Part shown: piece by piece, positions 1 to 13,712 of the stretch | Position numbering within the stretch: the first letter of the stretch is position 1 | Layout of the letters: each line of letters starts with the position of its first letter | Assembly: GCA_019096065.1 (NCBI GenBank) | Contig: JAGUCH010000002.1 | Span: 5,964,501-6,028,500 of the forward strand | Direction of reading: 5' to 3' | Length of the DNA: 64,000 nt | Source of the DNA: Paracyclopina nana | Taxonomy: Eukaryota > Arthropoda > Copepoda > Cyclopoida > Cyclopettidae | Translations under genes and position numbers: made by a program | The notes under the pieces: generated by a model | The model's database searches: none | Told to the model about the DNA's origin: nothing | Seen by the model: the letters and a program-made list of their open reading frames with translations, nothing else

Positions 1-57
1 GACCGATATCAGTTTCGTTCAATTTCATTTCTCTCGTTTCTGAGCTGAGGATTTCAG

Positions 58-368
58 TTGGATCTGGATCCAACCTAGGCATTGATTTGTTCACTATGCA
101 ATCAGCCAAGTTCTTTTCGCTTACCACAAAGTTTACGCTGGACTTGATCAGTGTACGAGCTGCAAAGGATGTTGCAGAGAAGGTGGATCGCAATTATTTC
201 AGGCTTAAAAACCCCGAGCCACACCGCGCGGTTGTGGCATTGGTTAAACCGGTGCAAGGCCCACAAGACATTATGCTCGAGCTACGAATGGACATGTACC
301 ATTTGGGCAGATACCAAGCGTCTGCTGTAGCCAATTTGCACATTTACGTCACGCCTTACAAATTCTAG
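58..368 (+). CDS. Fibulin-type C-terminal domain, last exon (partial gene)
   Basis: This is the last coding exon of an extracellular-matrix gene that begins before the window. The frame is open back to the left edge, and a likely splice acceptor (atttcag) ends at 57. The last ~60 residues fit the fibulin C-terminal (FC) module shared by fibulins and hemicentin: a VALVKPVQGPQDIMLELRM stretch, where fibulins have a rPIkGPrEiqLDLEM pattern, then an NLHIYVTPYKF end, where fibulins have IYVSQYPF. The upstream EGF-like repeats are not in the window. The stop codon ends at 368, and an AATAAA signal at 391-396 lies inside the coding sequence of the convergent Ly6 gene. Fibulin and hemicentin cannot be separated from this exon alone. 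Confidence 0.72.
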
Positions 369-375
369 CATCAAT

Positions 376-1003
376 TCATGACTTTAATGCAATAAATAAT
401 ACTGATAATAGTACTAAAGGATGTGCTTGTTTGATTGTCGAAGAGTTGCATCCATCGTATTGACAAAGGCATCTTTCTAGCAGCCCTTTGCGAAAGCACC
501 TTGTGGGCTGATTTCTGATATCAAAGTATGTATCTACATCTTCCCATTGGAACGATGAGCATCCTCTCGTGGTGACGTAAACTCCATCAACTGGAAAAAT
601 ATCATAATTTTGAGACTTTAATGACAAAATGTTAAAATCCAAAATCTTACTCAGATCAGTAGTCTTTTCGCAAAACACAGGCTTCCTATCCCTCACAAAG
701 GGCTCTTGATCACAATTGACCTGAATATGAGGCTGATAATCGAAAGGATCCAGACATCTGTAGTCTCTATAGCTTTCGCATTTGTAGCAGGAAACGGCCT
801 CAGCTGAAAATGGTTCTTTTAATATTCCGTCCTTATTATGCAACTTTATAATTACTTCCACTAAAAAAATCAAAAATATACATACGTCGTCACTTTCTAC
901 AAACTCGCGTTTATTTTAGAAACAGAATGTTGATTTTTCATCGCTTACCGAAGAAGTTGTTGACGGCAAAGCAAAGTAGAAAAGCCAAAATGTGCCTTAG
1001 CAT
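376..1003 (-). CDS. Ly6/UPAR (quiver/sleepless-like) GPI-anchored protein
   Basis: Two exons, complement(join(376..803,949..1003)), give about 160 residues. Exon 1 is a signal peptide (MLRHILAFLLCFAVNNFF); the ATG at 1003 is chosen because it begins that signal. The donor is TTCG|GTAAGC and the acceptor TTTTCAG, leaving the frame intact. The mature protein starts near the first CYKC and shows a three-finger cysteine pattern, with CYKC, a CEKT-type cysteine, a CSS-type cysteine and the closing RCLCQYDGCN. The C-terminus ends in a hydrophobic stretch (LVLLSVLFIALKS), as expected for a GPI-attachment signal. Family members sit on the cell surface, and some modulate ion channels (sleepless) or act in septate junctions (boudin/crooked). 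The partner here is unknown. Its stop codon is only 7 bp from the stop of the convergent fibulin gene. Confidence 0.78.
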
Positions 1004-1641
1004 GTTAGGACACTTGAAATAATATTGGCATTGTCGAGGCGAAATAACAACTGCCAATGCATGGGAGTTGTTGTACCTGCCATCGAGGTTGCGCCTATGG
1101 CTTGAAAAGTTCCGCTCAATCAGCAAGGGCTGCAAGCACGTAGAAAAAAGGTAGTGGTAGTCCTACAAGCCTGGCACACCAAACCCAAATAAAAGAGGCC
1201 TTGGCCGATTCTGCACAATATTTGGAGTGAACCAGGATAAAAAGAAGCCAATTTGTGCAACACCAATTGGAGCTGCACTCGAAGTGCACCCTGATTTATA
1301 TTGCATAATCAGCCTTGATGACGTCATTTATGTGAGAAAGTCATCCTTGCGTTGTCTGCTCAGCTGTCATCAGCATCCTGGAAATTAAAATATGCAATAG
1401 AACACGCATCAGCATGGAATCTGATGAGGAGGCAAGTGCACACTGTAATGCTGATAGCAGCTAGGTCAAATTCTTCCAGCAATTCAGCAAAGCAAAGCAT
1501 ATTGAGCGCTGTCATCATCGCTTTTGCGTACACTAGAAGCAATTTTAAAAATGCGAGCTGCACTGTAGCGACCGAAGAAGGGATTTATTTATCAACATTT
1601 GCGATGAGGGTTACCGCTGCACAAAGATTATAGAGTACGAA
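1004..1641. other. Divergent intergenic region with a CRE-like palindrome
   Basis: This stretch separates the start of the Ly6 gene (minus) from the start of TTC39 (plus), so it should hold both promoters. The only recognisable site is the perfect palindrome TGACGTCA at 1319-1326, the consensus CRE/ATF-CREB site, about 316 bp upstream of the TTC39 ATG. Short open frames here have no family resemblance and lie on both strands, so I treat them as chance. Confidence 0.3.
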
Positions 1642-4036
<2,395 letters not shown>

Positions 4037-4114
4037 AGAGAATTATTACCATATATGAATATAATCTAATAAATTATTGCTTCATGCTCGATGACAATCA
4101 TTTGTGCGTGCAAC

Positions 4115-5417
4115 ATGAGAGTGGCCGTAGTAACCGAATCACTTTTTAAAGATGGGAATTTTCAATTTTGTAGCGACTGCTTTTTCAGATTATCCAAGCC
4201 TTGACAATTGTTTCTTGCCAAAAGCAAAATTTCGAGGAAGTCCAATGTGGTAAGAGAGACAATTATTGCTCTTATGCTAGGTAATGCCTAATGAAATCTA
4301 GTTAGCATGCCAATCGCTGCTCCATTGATCGTAGGAGGAGAAGCCACTGGAAAACCATTTCCCTATCATGTAGCAATCAAGAACATTTTTCACCCGAAAA
4401 AGCCTGTGATGTGGTGTGGTGGTACCATAATTGGCTTGTCTCATGTTTTGACTGCCATGCATTGCTTTGACACCTATGCAGTGTACTCTATCCAAAACTT
4501 TGTGGTGGTAGCTGGGGCCTACTCTGTGGTTGATGCAGCAACACATCTAGATAGCGAAAACATTCAAGTAAGTTTGCCAAATAGGCCAAAACTCTAGCTA
4601 GCTCCTTCCATATCATTCTATTTTTGCAGGTTCGCCAAATCAAGAGGCTGCACTCTCCTATGGGGTACGCAGGCGTTTCCAAGACTCACCATCATATCGT
4701 GAGTGAGACCAATGACATTGCAATTCTGGAGCTTGATAGGCCCTTCAAGTTTAACGCCAACATCGGCCCTGCTTGCCTCCCGCAAGCTGATGCAGAATCA
4801 GGGAAGTTTTGCGTCGTCAGTGGCTGGGGACTGCTAGAATTCAGTAAGATGGAATATCGTCGAATATGGTTTGCCTTACATATCGACTTTTTAATAGGCA
4901 ACACGAAGAAGTTCCCAGACTTTCTCCAATTTGCTCACGTTGAGATTAAGCCGTTGGAGGAGTGTGGCCACGATCCTAATGACTTGGTATCATCGATGCT
5001 CTGTGCAGGTGGCAGGGAACGAGATGCCTGTCAGGTGGACTCTGGGGGACCTCTGATATGCAGGGGGCCCAAGAATAAGGCAGTCATCACGGGAATTGTA
5101 AGTTGGGGTCGAGGTTGTGCCTCAAACGATTCTTATGGAGTTTACACGAGGGTGTATTCTTACTTGGAATTCATCAGAACTACATTAGTAAGTTCTTTTG
5201 ATTTTCTACTTATATTTTTCTGGATTTTTAAATGCTTTTGAAGGCAGGAGAGACTGAGATTATTGATGTCCCGCCTAAAGCATGCAAGGTGGCAACGTCA
5301 TACAAAGACATGATTTGCGACGATGATCTCAATAACGAAGATTGTGATTTCGATGGGGGCGATTGCTGTGGATACGTCAACAAAATAAGCTGCAATGAAT
5401 GTACGTGTAAAAATTAA
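4115..5417 (+). CDS. Secreted trypsin-like serine protease with C-terminal LNR (Notch-type) module
   Basis: Six exons, join(4115..4126,4189..4249,4302..4567,4630..4843,4898..5187,5244..5417), give 338 residues. The first two exons code a signal peptide (MRVA|IIQALTIVSCQ). The chain starts at IVGGE, the zymogen cleavage site. The S1 triad is present: His in LTAMHC, Asp in NDIAIL and Ser in DSGGPL. The residue before the DSGGPL Asp is Val (QVDSGGP), where most S1 enzymes have Gly (QGDSGGP). After the protease domain comes a cysteine-rich tail with DLNNEDCDFDGGDCCG and a closing CNECTC, the pattern of a Lin-12/Notch repeat, which binds calcium. The product should be an extracellular protease whose tail may bind a partner or calcium. 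The fifth donor (TTA|GTAAG) is followed by a 56-bp intron. The start exon of 12 bp is the least certain part. Confidence 0.82.
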
Positions 5418-7376
5418 ACAGATGAAAGGACATGAACATTTATATTTTTTCATCCCAATTAAAGTAAACTTATTTGGCCTCACGAGAAGAAAATAATTTA
5501 GCATGAAAAGACATTAAAAAATGCTTCTAGTTTATTCTACCTAAATTAGCCAATCCACTTCTGAGTTAATGCATGTTCAATCTAAGAATTGCTGATTAAG
5601 CTATAAATTTCCAAACTAGTTATGTATCAATAAAATCTGTCCTGCTTCATTATTGAGGTAAACTCGTGGAGGCGATCACCTGATTGAGAAAAGGCTTGCA
5701 CGCGACCTCTATTACCTTATCCGCCACAGCTGGCATTTATGGTAAAAGAATCGAGCCAACGTGACATGACGCACATTTTAATAGCAAAGGAAAAAAGAAA
5801 AATGCTGGAAGAAACAAAGTAGCTCTTTAGCAATGTTACAAAGGTCAGTCCTTCATAGGTAAGCACAAGTTATAAAAGAAGAAAATAATTATTTTTACGT
5901 AAACCAAGACGTAAACGAAATTAACAATTTCATGAGCGCGACCAGAGTACGTAGCTAATGAAGTCATCAAGTATCAAAATTGCCTACAAATGGATATGAA
6001 CGTTATTGGCTCATTTAGCATTATTTATGAGCAAAGTTTAAAACAAGGACAATCTTTTCTGACATTCAAAAGACACAACAATTGTGCATATTTGATGATA
6101 ACATTTATGCATATTTGATCATGAGAAAAAATTCATATTTTTAATTTCATTTTACTCTAGGGTAAGAATGCTCTCCTTTTTAATTGCGTCTGTCATTTAT
6201 TAGCCGATACAGCTACTTGATGCGTGTTTCTCTACTTCATGAACAGCCTGACCATTTCCTTAAAAACTGCTTCATATTTGCGTCACTCGTTAATTACACA
6301 CTTGGACAAGCCTTTCTTGAGGATTGCTTGCAGCTAGCACAACTAGGTGAATAGGTACATGCTCCATGTACCCTTGACCTACTGAAACACTCACCGTTTC
6401 AATTCAATTTCATTATGCTTATATCTTCACTTTAAGTTTGCCTAAAAAAGATAGAGGAGATAAGTTGTTGATATACGTATACCGGCCCATTCCGAGAGTA
6501 ATTACGCACCTAAAAGAACGTACGTGTACTTAAAGGTATGCATTTTTTGAGTCTCACTTAAATTGCTCCCAGAATAGTTGTTGAGTTATGCTCGGGAATT
6601 CGTTTGCTTATTCACATAAGTATCATAACAATAACATTGATGTAGGGCGATCCCAGCGGCCTTTATGGGCAACATTTGTGATTTTCAGCTGACACTGCTC
6701 GAGCCAAAAAACTGAGTTAGCGCGTTTTTGCGACTCGTAAAGTAGTTCGAAATAAAGACCCAAGCACATAAGAGTTATCAATTTTTGTGAAGGATTACTT
6801 TATGACGGTAAAATAAAATGGTTTTAAATCTATTGTACCCAAAAAACTTAAAACATCAAGACGTTAGAGTCCTGAAGCTATGCATTTGTAAAAACAAAGT
6901 AACCATTTACTATAGCTATTTGCCCTAAATAAAGTGGCTCGACTAATGCATACAAAATGTGATTTTGAACTCGGCTCACAAGTGTTTCTTCAAAAAACTC
7001 GGTAGATGGAGTGTCTTTGTTATGATGCTGCTGTCTATACAACTTGTAGTTGTTACGTAAGCGGTGACCTGAGAAAATCAGTTAGAGTTGAGTTTAAGGC
7101 AAGCTTAAAGCCATGGTGTGCAAACTTTGGGCTCAGGTATGTTTTCAAGGATCTTATAAACATTCATGAGGTGTCACGACATTAGCGCTTAGTTGGTCAT
7201 ACGCAGCCATTTTGGACCCACCATTTCTTGTACAACAATTACCTGTTTTGATTTTGAGAGGTAACACGCAGTGAATGTATATGGAGTTAAAATATGCCTA
7301 TGCAGTATGTGCAGTGCATCATTAACACATGGTTTTTTTCATATAGGCTATTACAGCTGAGCCAATTAAAAAAATC
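5418..7376. other. Non-coding intergenic region, 1.96 kb
   Basis: I see no gene, RNA or clear transposon here. The sequence is AT-rich, with no open frame resembling a protein family and no long repeat. A short inverted pair around 6352-6371 (GGTACATG...CATGTACC) is the only local symmetry noticed. The end of the region should contain the promoter of the MFS transporter that starts at 7377. Confidence 0.5.
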
Positions 7377-9245
7377 ATGACATCGTTCGCCCTGACATCC
7401 CGGATACCGGGCACCAACTTGCCCTTATTCGGCATCCTTTCCTTGGTGGGAGGATTTTTGCTCCAATTCACCATGGGAAGCTTCTACAGCTTTGGCAACA
7501 TGATGACCTACATGACTTCATACATGAGAATGCACGGGTCACCCAACATCACCTACACTGACTTTGTCGTGGTTCAGTCCGCGTGGGGAATGACGCAAGG
7601 AGCTGTCATGCCTTTCTCTGGATTCGTCATTGGCCTCATGGGTGAAAAGGCTGCCATGACATCTGGAGCCCTTATCTTCAGGTGAAAATTGGCTGCTTCG
7701 TAATTATGCTCATTTAATAGGCGATTAATTTATGTAGTGCTGGCTGTGCTCTCACATATGTCACCCTAAATAAGGAGCTGTGGATGGTGGCTGCAACGTA
7801 TGGCTTTGTCTCCGCATTCGGCCAAAACATTGCTCTCATACCAACGCTGACGACTGCCATGAAGTGGTTTCCCAACAGGAAAGGCACAGCCATGGGAATT
7901 GTTGTTGGCGGCTTCGGCGGAGGAGCCTTGGCCTTCAATCAGATCCAGACAGCAATCATCAACCACGAGAACTACAAAGTGAGCATGGCAGAGCCTTTCA
8001 TACTCTAACCAATGGCCTATTGATCTAGATTGCGACAAGTGGTCCGAACAAGGGATACTTTACGGAGCCTATTGTGGTTGATCGAGTTCCCGGACTGCTC
8101 CTCATCCTGGCAGGCATCTATGTCGTCATGGGGCTGCTGGGCGCCTTGATGATTTGCCAACCTCCCGAAGATTGGGTGAGGAGGGGCAACAACAATGTTG
8201 ACAAAGCTGGCGACAGCGCTTCTGGAGAAGAGCAGGAAAAGAGCAAAGACGCATCTGAGGATGTTGAGGAGGTCGAGGACATCCATTGGAAAGATGCCTT
8301 GAAAATGAAAGAGTTTTACATTCTGTGGGTGACGAGGCTCTCTGTTGTGCTCATAACGCAGGCAAGTAGATGAGGCTGCTTTTAAACCACATATACGTGC
8401 TCATTCCAAGAATGATTCTCTGCAACAGGTTGTGGCCGCCTTGTACAAAGCCTTCGGGCAAACTTTTATTTACGATGACCGTTTCTTGGCTGTTGTTGGA
8501 GCCGTATGCTCATTTTTCAATTGTTCAGGACGCCTTGTGTACGGCATGATCATGGACAAAACGTGCTACAAAGTGGCCATGTCCATTGAAGCCATTTTAC
8601 TAACCTTGCTAGGTAACAACTACCACGTACTTATAATCTGACGCATTCATCTGACCATTTTGTTTGTCAGTATCGACATTCTACTTAACGAGCCTCGTGG
8701 GTGTGATGCCCACCCAAGATGCCTTTGATAATTGCACAACCATGGTCAACATGACCATATCCGAAGCCGCATTTTGCGATCCTCCAGAAACAGCAGTGAT
8801 CACCAAAGTAGTCTATGCTCTTTGGGTTTGGAGCATCTTTTTTACCTTCCCTGGCACCTACTCGATGCAACCAGCAGTGACCACGCAGACATTTGGACAC
8901 AAGTAACTGAACAGCAGAATTTGCTCTTTACGCGTTTCCAAATTGAATAATTTCAGGTATGGAGGAACCATTTATGCTTTCCTGTTCTCCTCAGACATCA
9001 TCAATAATCTGATGGTGGCAGCCCTAAGCAAGGAAATCAAAGAACATTTCGGCTATCTCGGCCTCTTTCTCATCGTGTCAGCCTGGGGAATTTTGGCCCT
9101 GCTTGCCACACTCATGTTCCCCAGAAATCCCTCACCCAGAGCCTTCCAGCAAAAAAAGTTCAAAGGAGTCAAGTCAGAGATGGCACTCAGCTCAAAAGAT
9201 GTCGTGGGCACTCAATACCTCAGTAAAAGTGACGAAGCCATGTAG
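7377..9245 (+). CDS. MFS transporter, OFA/monocarboxylate-like
   Basis: Six exons, join(7377..7681,7738..7978,8029..8361,8429..8612,8671..8902,8957..9245), give 527 residues. Hydrophobic segments are consistent with 12 transmembrane helices, with an acidic, charged loop in the middle (EEQEKSKDASEDVEEVED), as is usual for the MFS central loop. Sequence such as WFPNRKGTAMGIVVGGFGGG matches the helix 4-5 region of the oxalate:formate antiporter (OFA)/monocarboxylate-type MFS group. The substrate is probably a small carboxylate, but this is inference from the family. Intron 3 begins with GC (ACGCAG|GCAAGTAG); the nearby GT would break the frame, so this is a real GC-AG intron. The C-terminal tail after ~residue 470 is hydrophilic and cytosolic. 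The gene is convergent with the LRR gene, with 78 bp between the stops. Confidence 0.8.
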
Positions 9246-9323
9246 ATCTGCATTTGTGCAATGTTCTAGCTATATATATGATGGAAAACTAAAAAAAATA
9301 TATATTTACCACATACAGTTTAT

Positions 9324-11164
9324 TCACAATCCATAGGCAAAAGGGTGAAACAGGTAGCTCATCTGAACGTGAATGTTGGCGTTGTCAGCTTTCAAAGCAT
9401 TTTCCAGCCAATCAGTCATCCTTCGAACTCTTCCAGTGTTTGCACTGGTAAATCTACCCCATATGAGAGTCAAGTAGGCTAACGAGGGAAATTCCCTCAG
9501 GATGTATACCATTCCAGGCATATTGTTCACGCAATCACTCGTCGCCACAGGAATCTCCAAGCATTCCAAGTAAGGTAGCGCAGTCAAGCATCGTAGTTGG
9601 CTCAGCAGGAATCCCTGGTATTCAGTATTCGGTGGACGGATGACTAATTTGACCAAATTTGGCATCAGGTTGACGATGCCCTCAACGAAATTGGAGGGCA
9701 GCATAAATGGCCGAACACTGTTGATCCAGTGGAGATTCTTTAGGGAGGATTTGTGCGTGGGCGATATCGAGTAGTTGTGGAAAAAACCTATGGTACATTG
9801 GTCAATTTTCAAATCTTCAAGCCTGGGGGCACTCGCAAGAATGTCTTGAATTTGAACAAACATGAAGTCATGAATCATTCCTTTGAGCGTCAGACTGGTC
9901 AAGCTGGCAAATGACCCTTGGAGTAATACTGCAAAGTCCTCCACGGGGCAATTGTAGGCGTCTCTGTTGTAGAATGCCGGAAAGATTAGCTCCAAGTTGG
10001 TCAAGGTTGCGCACAATTGGCTCCAATCCGGATTGCGAATCGTCTTTGAAAACCAGTCCGTATGGAAGTGATTAAAGGGCACTTGGCTGAGCTCTTCCTG
10101 CCAATCGATGGACAGTTTTTGCACTTCCGGGCAATGCTGCAAAACGTATTCAGGATTGAGGCTCTTGTCAACTACCTTAATCTCTTTCAAGTGAGATATG
10201 AATTCACAGCCGTTCTTGTACACTGACTGAACTATGGCCAACTTGAGAGCAGAGTAGGTCATGATTCGCTCAGCTTTGTCAACGTTCATGGCAATCAGAG
10301 GACGATCTTGATGCTCCAGGCAGAAGTTGCTTAAGCTGGCCATTTGCACCAGAAACTCGGCCAGATCGAGCTTCCGTATGCAACTTCTCTTGCTCACCCC
10401 CAAATGCAAGCTTTGGAGGCAAAATTTGGAGCTTGACTGAGGATCACATAAATACTTCAGACCTTTGTAATTGAACTGACAGGTTCGCTCTATATGCAGG
10501 CTGGACAGCCGAGGCATCCTTGAGCAAGACATAACGCAATTGTTGGACCCAGCTGGAAGGTGCAATTTGCTCAGGAGGTGAGCCTTTGACAACAAGTTTG
10601 AGCAGAGATCTTCAAAGAAAAGCAAGTATTCGCTCATAGGCAGCAAGTTTCCAGCCAAAGTAAGCTCCTTCAGCCTGAAAAGTAGAATGTACAACACACC
10701 AAAAAATTGAAGGAGAAATTACTTTTACTACCTGCAATAATGAGATACTCTTATGATGCGGTTGAGATTTCGTAGCGACGGTTCAAGGTTAGCCAGTGAA
10801 ACCTTTTTAAAGTCAATCTTGAGGCTTTCCATATCACAGCTGAAGAGGAATTTCACCAATCTGGAGCAATGGTTGTAAAGCTGAATACACTCGGTGTGTA
10901 ATTTGCAACTCATGCGTCGATTGGCTTGAAGGCAGCCATAAATCCAACTATTCATGCCTTCGTCAAAAGGCATCAAACTAGACAAAATCTCTTCACGCAT
11001 TGCAGGCATTGTTTGCTCCCGGATGTATTTCCTCGCATCGGAGATTTCAACCAACGTGTCAGTGCGGTCATCAAGGCAATCAATAATCCAAGCTTTTACG
11101 GCCGAGATGGCCAAGCTTTTCAACGAAGGAAACGCTTTCCGCTGCTCAAACGAAAAGGAGTCCC
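9324..11164 (-). CDS. Leucine-rich-repeat protein (F-box/LRR-like), 5' end not found
   Basis: Two exons are clear, complement(join(9324..10674,10732..11164)), giving about 594 residues. The join at C-AG|GTAGTA ... TTTCAG|GCTGAAG keeps the frame and yields LKELTLAGN, an LRR strand. Further irregular repeats follow, including LTSLTLKGM, LEDLKIDQC and LSSLHIERTC. The larger exon starts after an acceptor (ATCTCTTTCAG) in mid-codon, so at least one 5' exon is missing; I found none with an ATG between 11165 and 11700. The architecture fits the FBXL type, in which an N-terminal F-box would link substrates to an SCF ubiquitin ligase, but no F-box is visible in the exons seen. The specific family member is not recognised. 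Confidence 0.6.
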
Positions 11165-11702
11165 CTGAAAGAGATGATAATCGGTCAAAAAAAAGTCCCA
11201 ATATGTGATATGACGAAACAGATTTTTACTGGTTAAGCGGAGTTTTATTACTATTTATAGGTCATTTGAGTGCAATCGGGACACACAGTTTAAGCGGGAC
11301 ACTCTTCAATAATATCAGTTGAAACTTTGCATCTTTACTTGGACATGGTCGGTAGAGGGGGAATACTGACAATACTAGCTTCAGATTCAACGTAGCTGCG
11401 CAAGTTTTTTCCGTTACGAGAAAGGAAGAGAGGTCTGAATGAATCAAGCAGGGGGAAATAACCAAAGGTACGTTCTTGATTTTAAATATTTTGCCATGAG
11501 AAGTTGAGAATAGTCAAATGTAAGTAAGTAGCTTTCTTGCTATGCGAAACACTCTCGATTTCTTACAATAATTCGCAGTCTGGGATGAAACATTTTAGTG
11601 CTTGAGATTCAGGCCGTTAACACTTTGCTTAGCTAGTAGAAGATAGGGGCAAGTTCTGAATGAATCAAGCGGGGTACGTGAGGATCTTAGGTACATTCTG
11701 GC
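11165..11702. other. Gap between the LRR gene and Sema2
   Basis: This should hold the missing 5' exon(s) of the LRR gene and the 3' UTR of the semaphorin gene, both on the minus strand. Open frames here are short and unlike any family I know. Two similar passages occur: 'gtctgaatgaatcaagcaggg' near 11432-11452 and 'ttctgaatgaatcaagcgggg' near 11653-11673, about 221 bp apart, suggesting a decayed local duplication. Confidence 0.35.
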
Positions 11703-13712
11703 TTAATAGAGAGGATTGGATGAGGGAAATAATGTTTGCTTCTGTACAGACGACACTTGACAAATGCTCTGCTTGCTTTCCCAAGTTTGTAAGGCCTCGC
11801 GATACTTTTGGAACTCGTTACACCACTGGGTGTAAGCTGTCTGGTAATCGGATCTCTTCTCGGGACTTGCACAACGCTTGAAGCCAACCTCAACTGTGTA
11901 GCTTGCGACAGTTTCGTGGTTTACACGACATTCATACTGGCCATTGTCAGGCTCTCCTACCCCGATAATGACAAGCCCCTGGTCCTGAGTGAAAACAACC
12001 TTCCCGTTGAGATTCTGCAAATGACGAGTTCGCCCTTGATGTGAGTGATACCATTCGATAGGGCTGTTTGGTGCAGAAGTAGGACAAACTAAGTGTACAG
12101 CACTTCCAAAGTTGGCTGTAACTTTCTTCGCCTCAAGGAGAGCTTCACAAATGTTTTTAGCTTCATCTCTGGGATCCCGAACAAGATTTAGCCTCGAAGC
12201 TTGGCATGCGTTCGTCTGCCTGTTCCAGCCACAATGGGGATCTCGGACACATTCGGCACAGTTGGTGTATCCAGATGTGCAAACGTTGGTCAGAGGAATT
12301 TGCTTAATCGTGCTGTCCGATGTGACGTACAAGGATTTGAGCTGCCTTGATATAACCATGGCTCTGATGGGATCTGGGAAAGTTGCATCAATCACGCTCA
12401 AAAGCCTGGACTTGAACTTGCCATTTGCATCAAGCCATCTGGATACTTTGTAGATCTTGCCGTTACTTGTACCAGCATAGTAAATGGTAAATGAGCCTTC
12501 TTGGTCGACAACAAGCTTGGTGAGTGTCGTATCCCTGATGTAGAACACTGGTGCGGCCGAGTCATGGGGAACATCGCTGTTCATCATTGGGTGCTTGCGA
12601 ATGAAGTTTAACACGTTGTCAGGGAAATCTCTAGTATCTTGAATGCATGATCCTGGCCTAGGTTCAGGCACATCAGCTGAAGGAACCGGCAACCACATAG
12701 AAGTGCTTGTGGCTTGTTCTTTAAACTTTCCCTCAAAGACTTCTTCAATGTCTTTCAAATTAAATGAGCAAATGGCTGATCCTTGAAGTCCGTTCTGGTT
12801 AGTGCTGAAAACAGCATGGAAAACGCTGTCGTCAATGGTTGCCTTGAACACATCTTGAATCTCGTTGAAAAAGAATGGAAACTCCCCAGGGATGGAGCAG
12901 TTGAGCCTGGCTTTTAGATAGGTAGCCCAGTTCTGGTGCAGGATGTTTTTACCCCCAGTATCTCTCTTGCAAACACGAGCGATTCTTGAGTAGATGGTCT
13001 TGCCACAGTTGAGATATTCGACAGCAGTCTCGCGGAAGAAAAAGTAGACATAATCTCCAATGTCATAGCTGCCGACAAAGTCTGGCTTATCAAGCATATG
13101 TGAATCATACTTGATGGTCCTCTTGAAGGTGTACTCGCGCCTTCCAGTGGTTTCATCAAAGATGTCTCCTCGAAAGATGACAGCATCAGCCTTGGTGAAC
13201 TCCGCATTGGTACCAGAGTAGATGGCAGGATGACCTCCAGGATTGCCCGACTCCACCCAGATTGCTGTGGAGTTATCTTCAGGGTCAAATGGGCACTTTG
13301 CAATTCCATCTCCAATTCCTGGATAGAACTCGTGTCTGGCAAGGTGAGTTAGGTTGGCATAAATAACCAAGTCCTTCGGACTGTGAGCATTAGTGCCACA
13401 AATGTACATTCGCTTGCCATCACCAATGGGCTGGATCACTCGAATGTGATTTCGGCAGTCATAATCAGTGGATTTGCCTCTTGAGGAGCACTTGGCAACA
13501 TTATCAGCCTCAATGATCAAAGAGTCTTTACTGCAGTCAGTTTGAGTCAAGTTGGACAGGTTATCAATCTTGATGACTCTATCCATGGCTCCAACATAGA
13601 GACTTGAAGAATCTTCATCCAAATGCAACGTCCTGTAGTAAAGCTTGCCACAGGAGAGCTCAGAGGCCTGCACAGAGGCCATAAGGGCCAAAATTGAGGC
13701 CAGAAGCAACAT
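11703..13712 (-). CDS. Sema2a: Secreted class-2 semaphorin (Sema2)
   Basis: A single uninterrupted frame gives 669 residues from the ATG at 13712, chosen because it begins a clear signal peptide (MLLLASILALMASVQASE); the frame stays open for 27 more codons upstream without a better start. Domains in order: Sema beta-propeller (residues ~20-470, with family stretches such as RVIQPIGDGKRMYICGTNA and YSRIARVCKRDTGG), a PSI module (NCAECVRDPHCGWNRQTNAC) and one Ig domain (VHLVCPTSAPNSPIEWYH ... DNGQYECRV). There is no transmembrane segment, so it is secreted. This is the class-2 layout of invertebrate axon-guidance ligands that signal through plexin B. No intron interrupts 2 kb of coding sequence, unlike most neighbours. 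No frame damage is seen, so the gene appears functional. Confidence 0.92.
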   Translation of the reverse strand: MLLLASILALMASVQASELSCGKLYYRTLHLDEDSSSLYVGAMDRVIKIDNLSNLTQTDCSKDSLIIEADNVAKCSSRGKSTDYDCRNHIRVIQPIGDGKRMYICGTNAHSPKDLVIYANLTHLARHEFYPGIGDGIAKCPFDPEDNSTAIWVESGNPGGHPAIYSGTNAEFTKADAVIFRGDIFDETTGRREYTFKRTIKYDSHMLDKPDFVGSYDIGDYVYFFFRETAVEYLNCGKTIYSRIARVCKRDTGGKNILHQNWATYLKARLNCSIPGEFPFFFNEIQDVFKATIDDSVFHAVFSTNQNGLQGSAICSFNLKDIEEVFEGKFKEQATSTSMWLPVPSADVPEPRPGSCIQDTRDFPDNVLNFIRKHPMMNSDVPHDSAAPVFYIRDTTLTKLVVDQEGSFTIYYAGTSNGKIYKVSRWLDANGKFKSRLLSVIDATFPDPIRAMVISRQLKSLYVTSDSTIKQIPLTNVCTSGYTNCAECVRDPHCGWNRQTNACQASRLNLVRDPRDEAKNICEALLEAKKVTANFGSAVHLVCPTSAPNSPIEWYHSHQGRTRHLQNLNGKVVFTQDQGLVIIGVGEPDNGQYECRVNHETVASYTVEVGFKRCASPEKRSDYQTAYTQWCNEFQKYREALQTWESKQSICQVSSVQKQTLFPSSNPLY

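Noticed and set aside
1352-1633. 93-codon frame before TTC39
   Set aside because: No family resemblance; the opposite strand is open over the same stretch, and it ends just before the TTC39 start.
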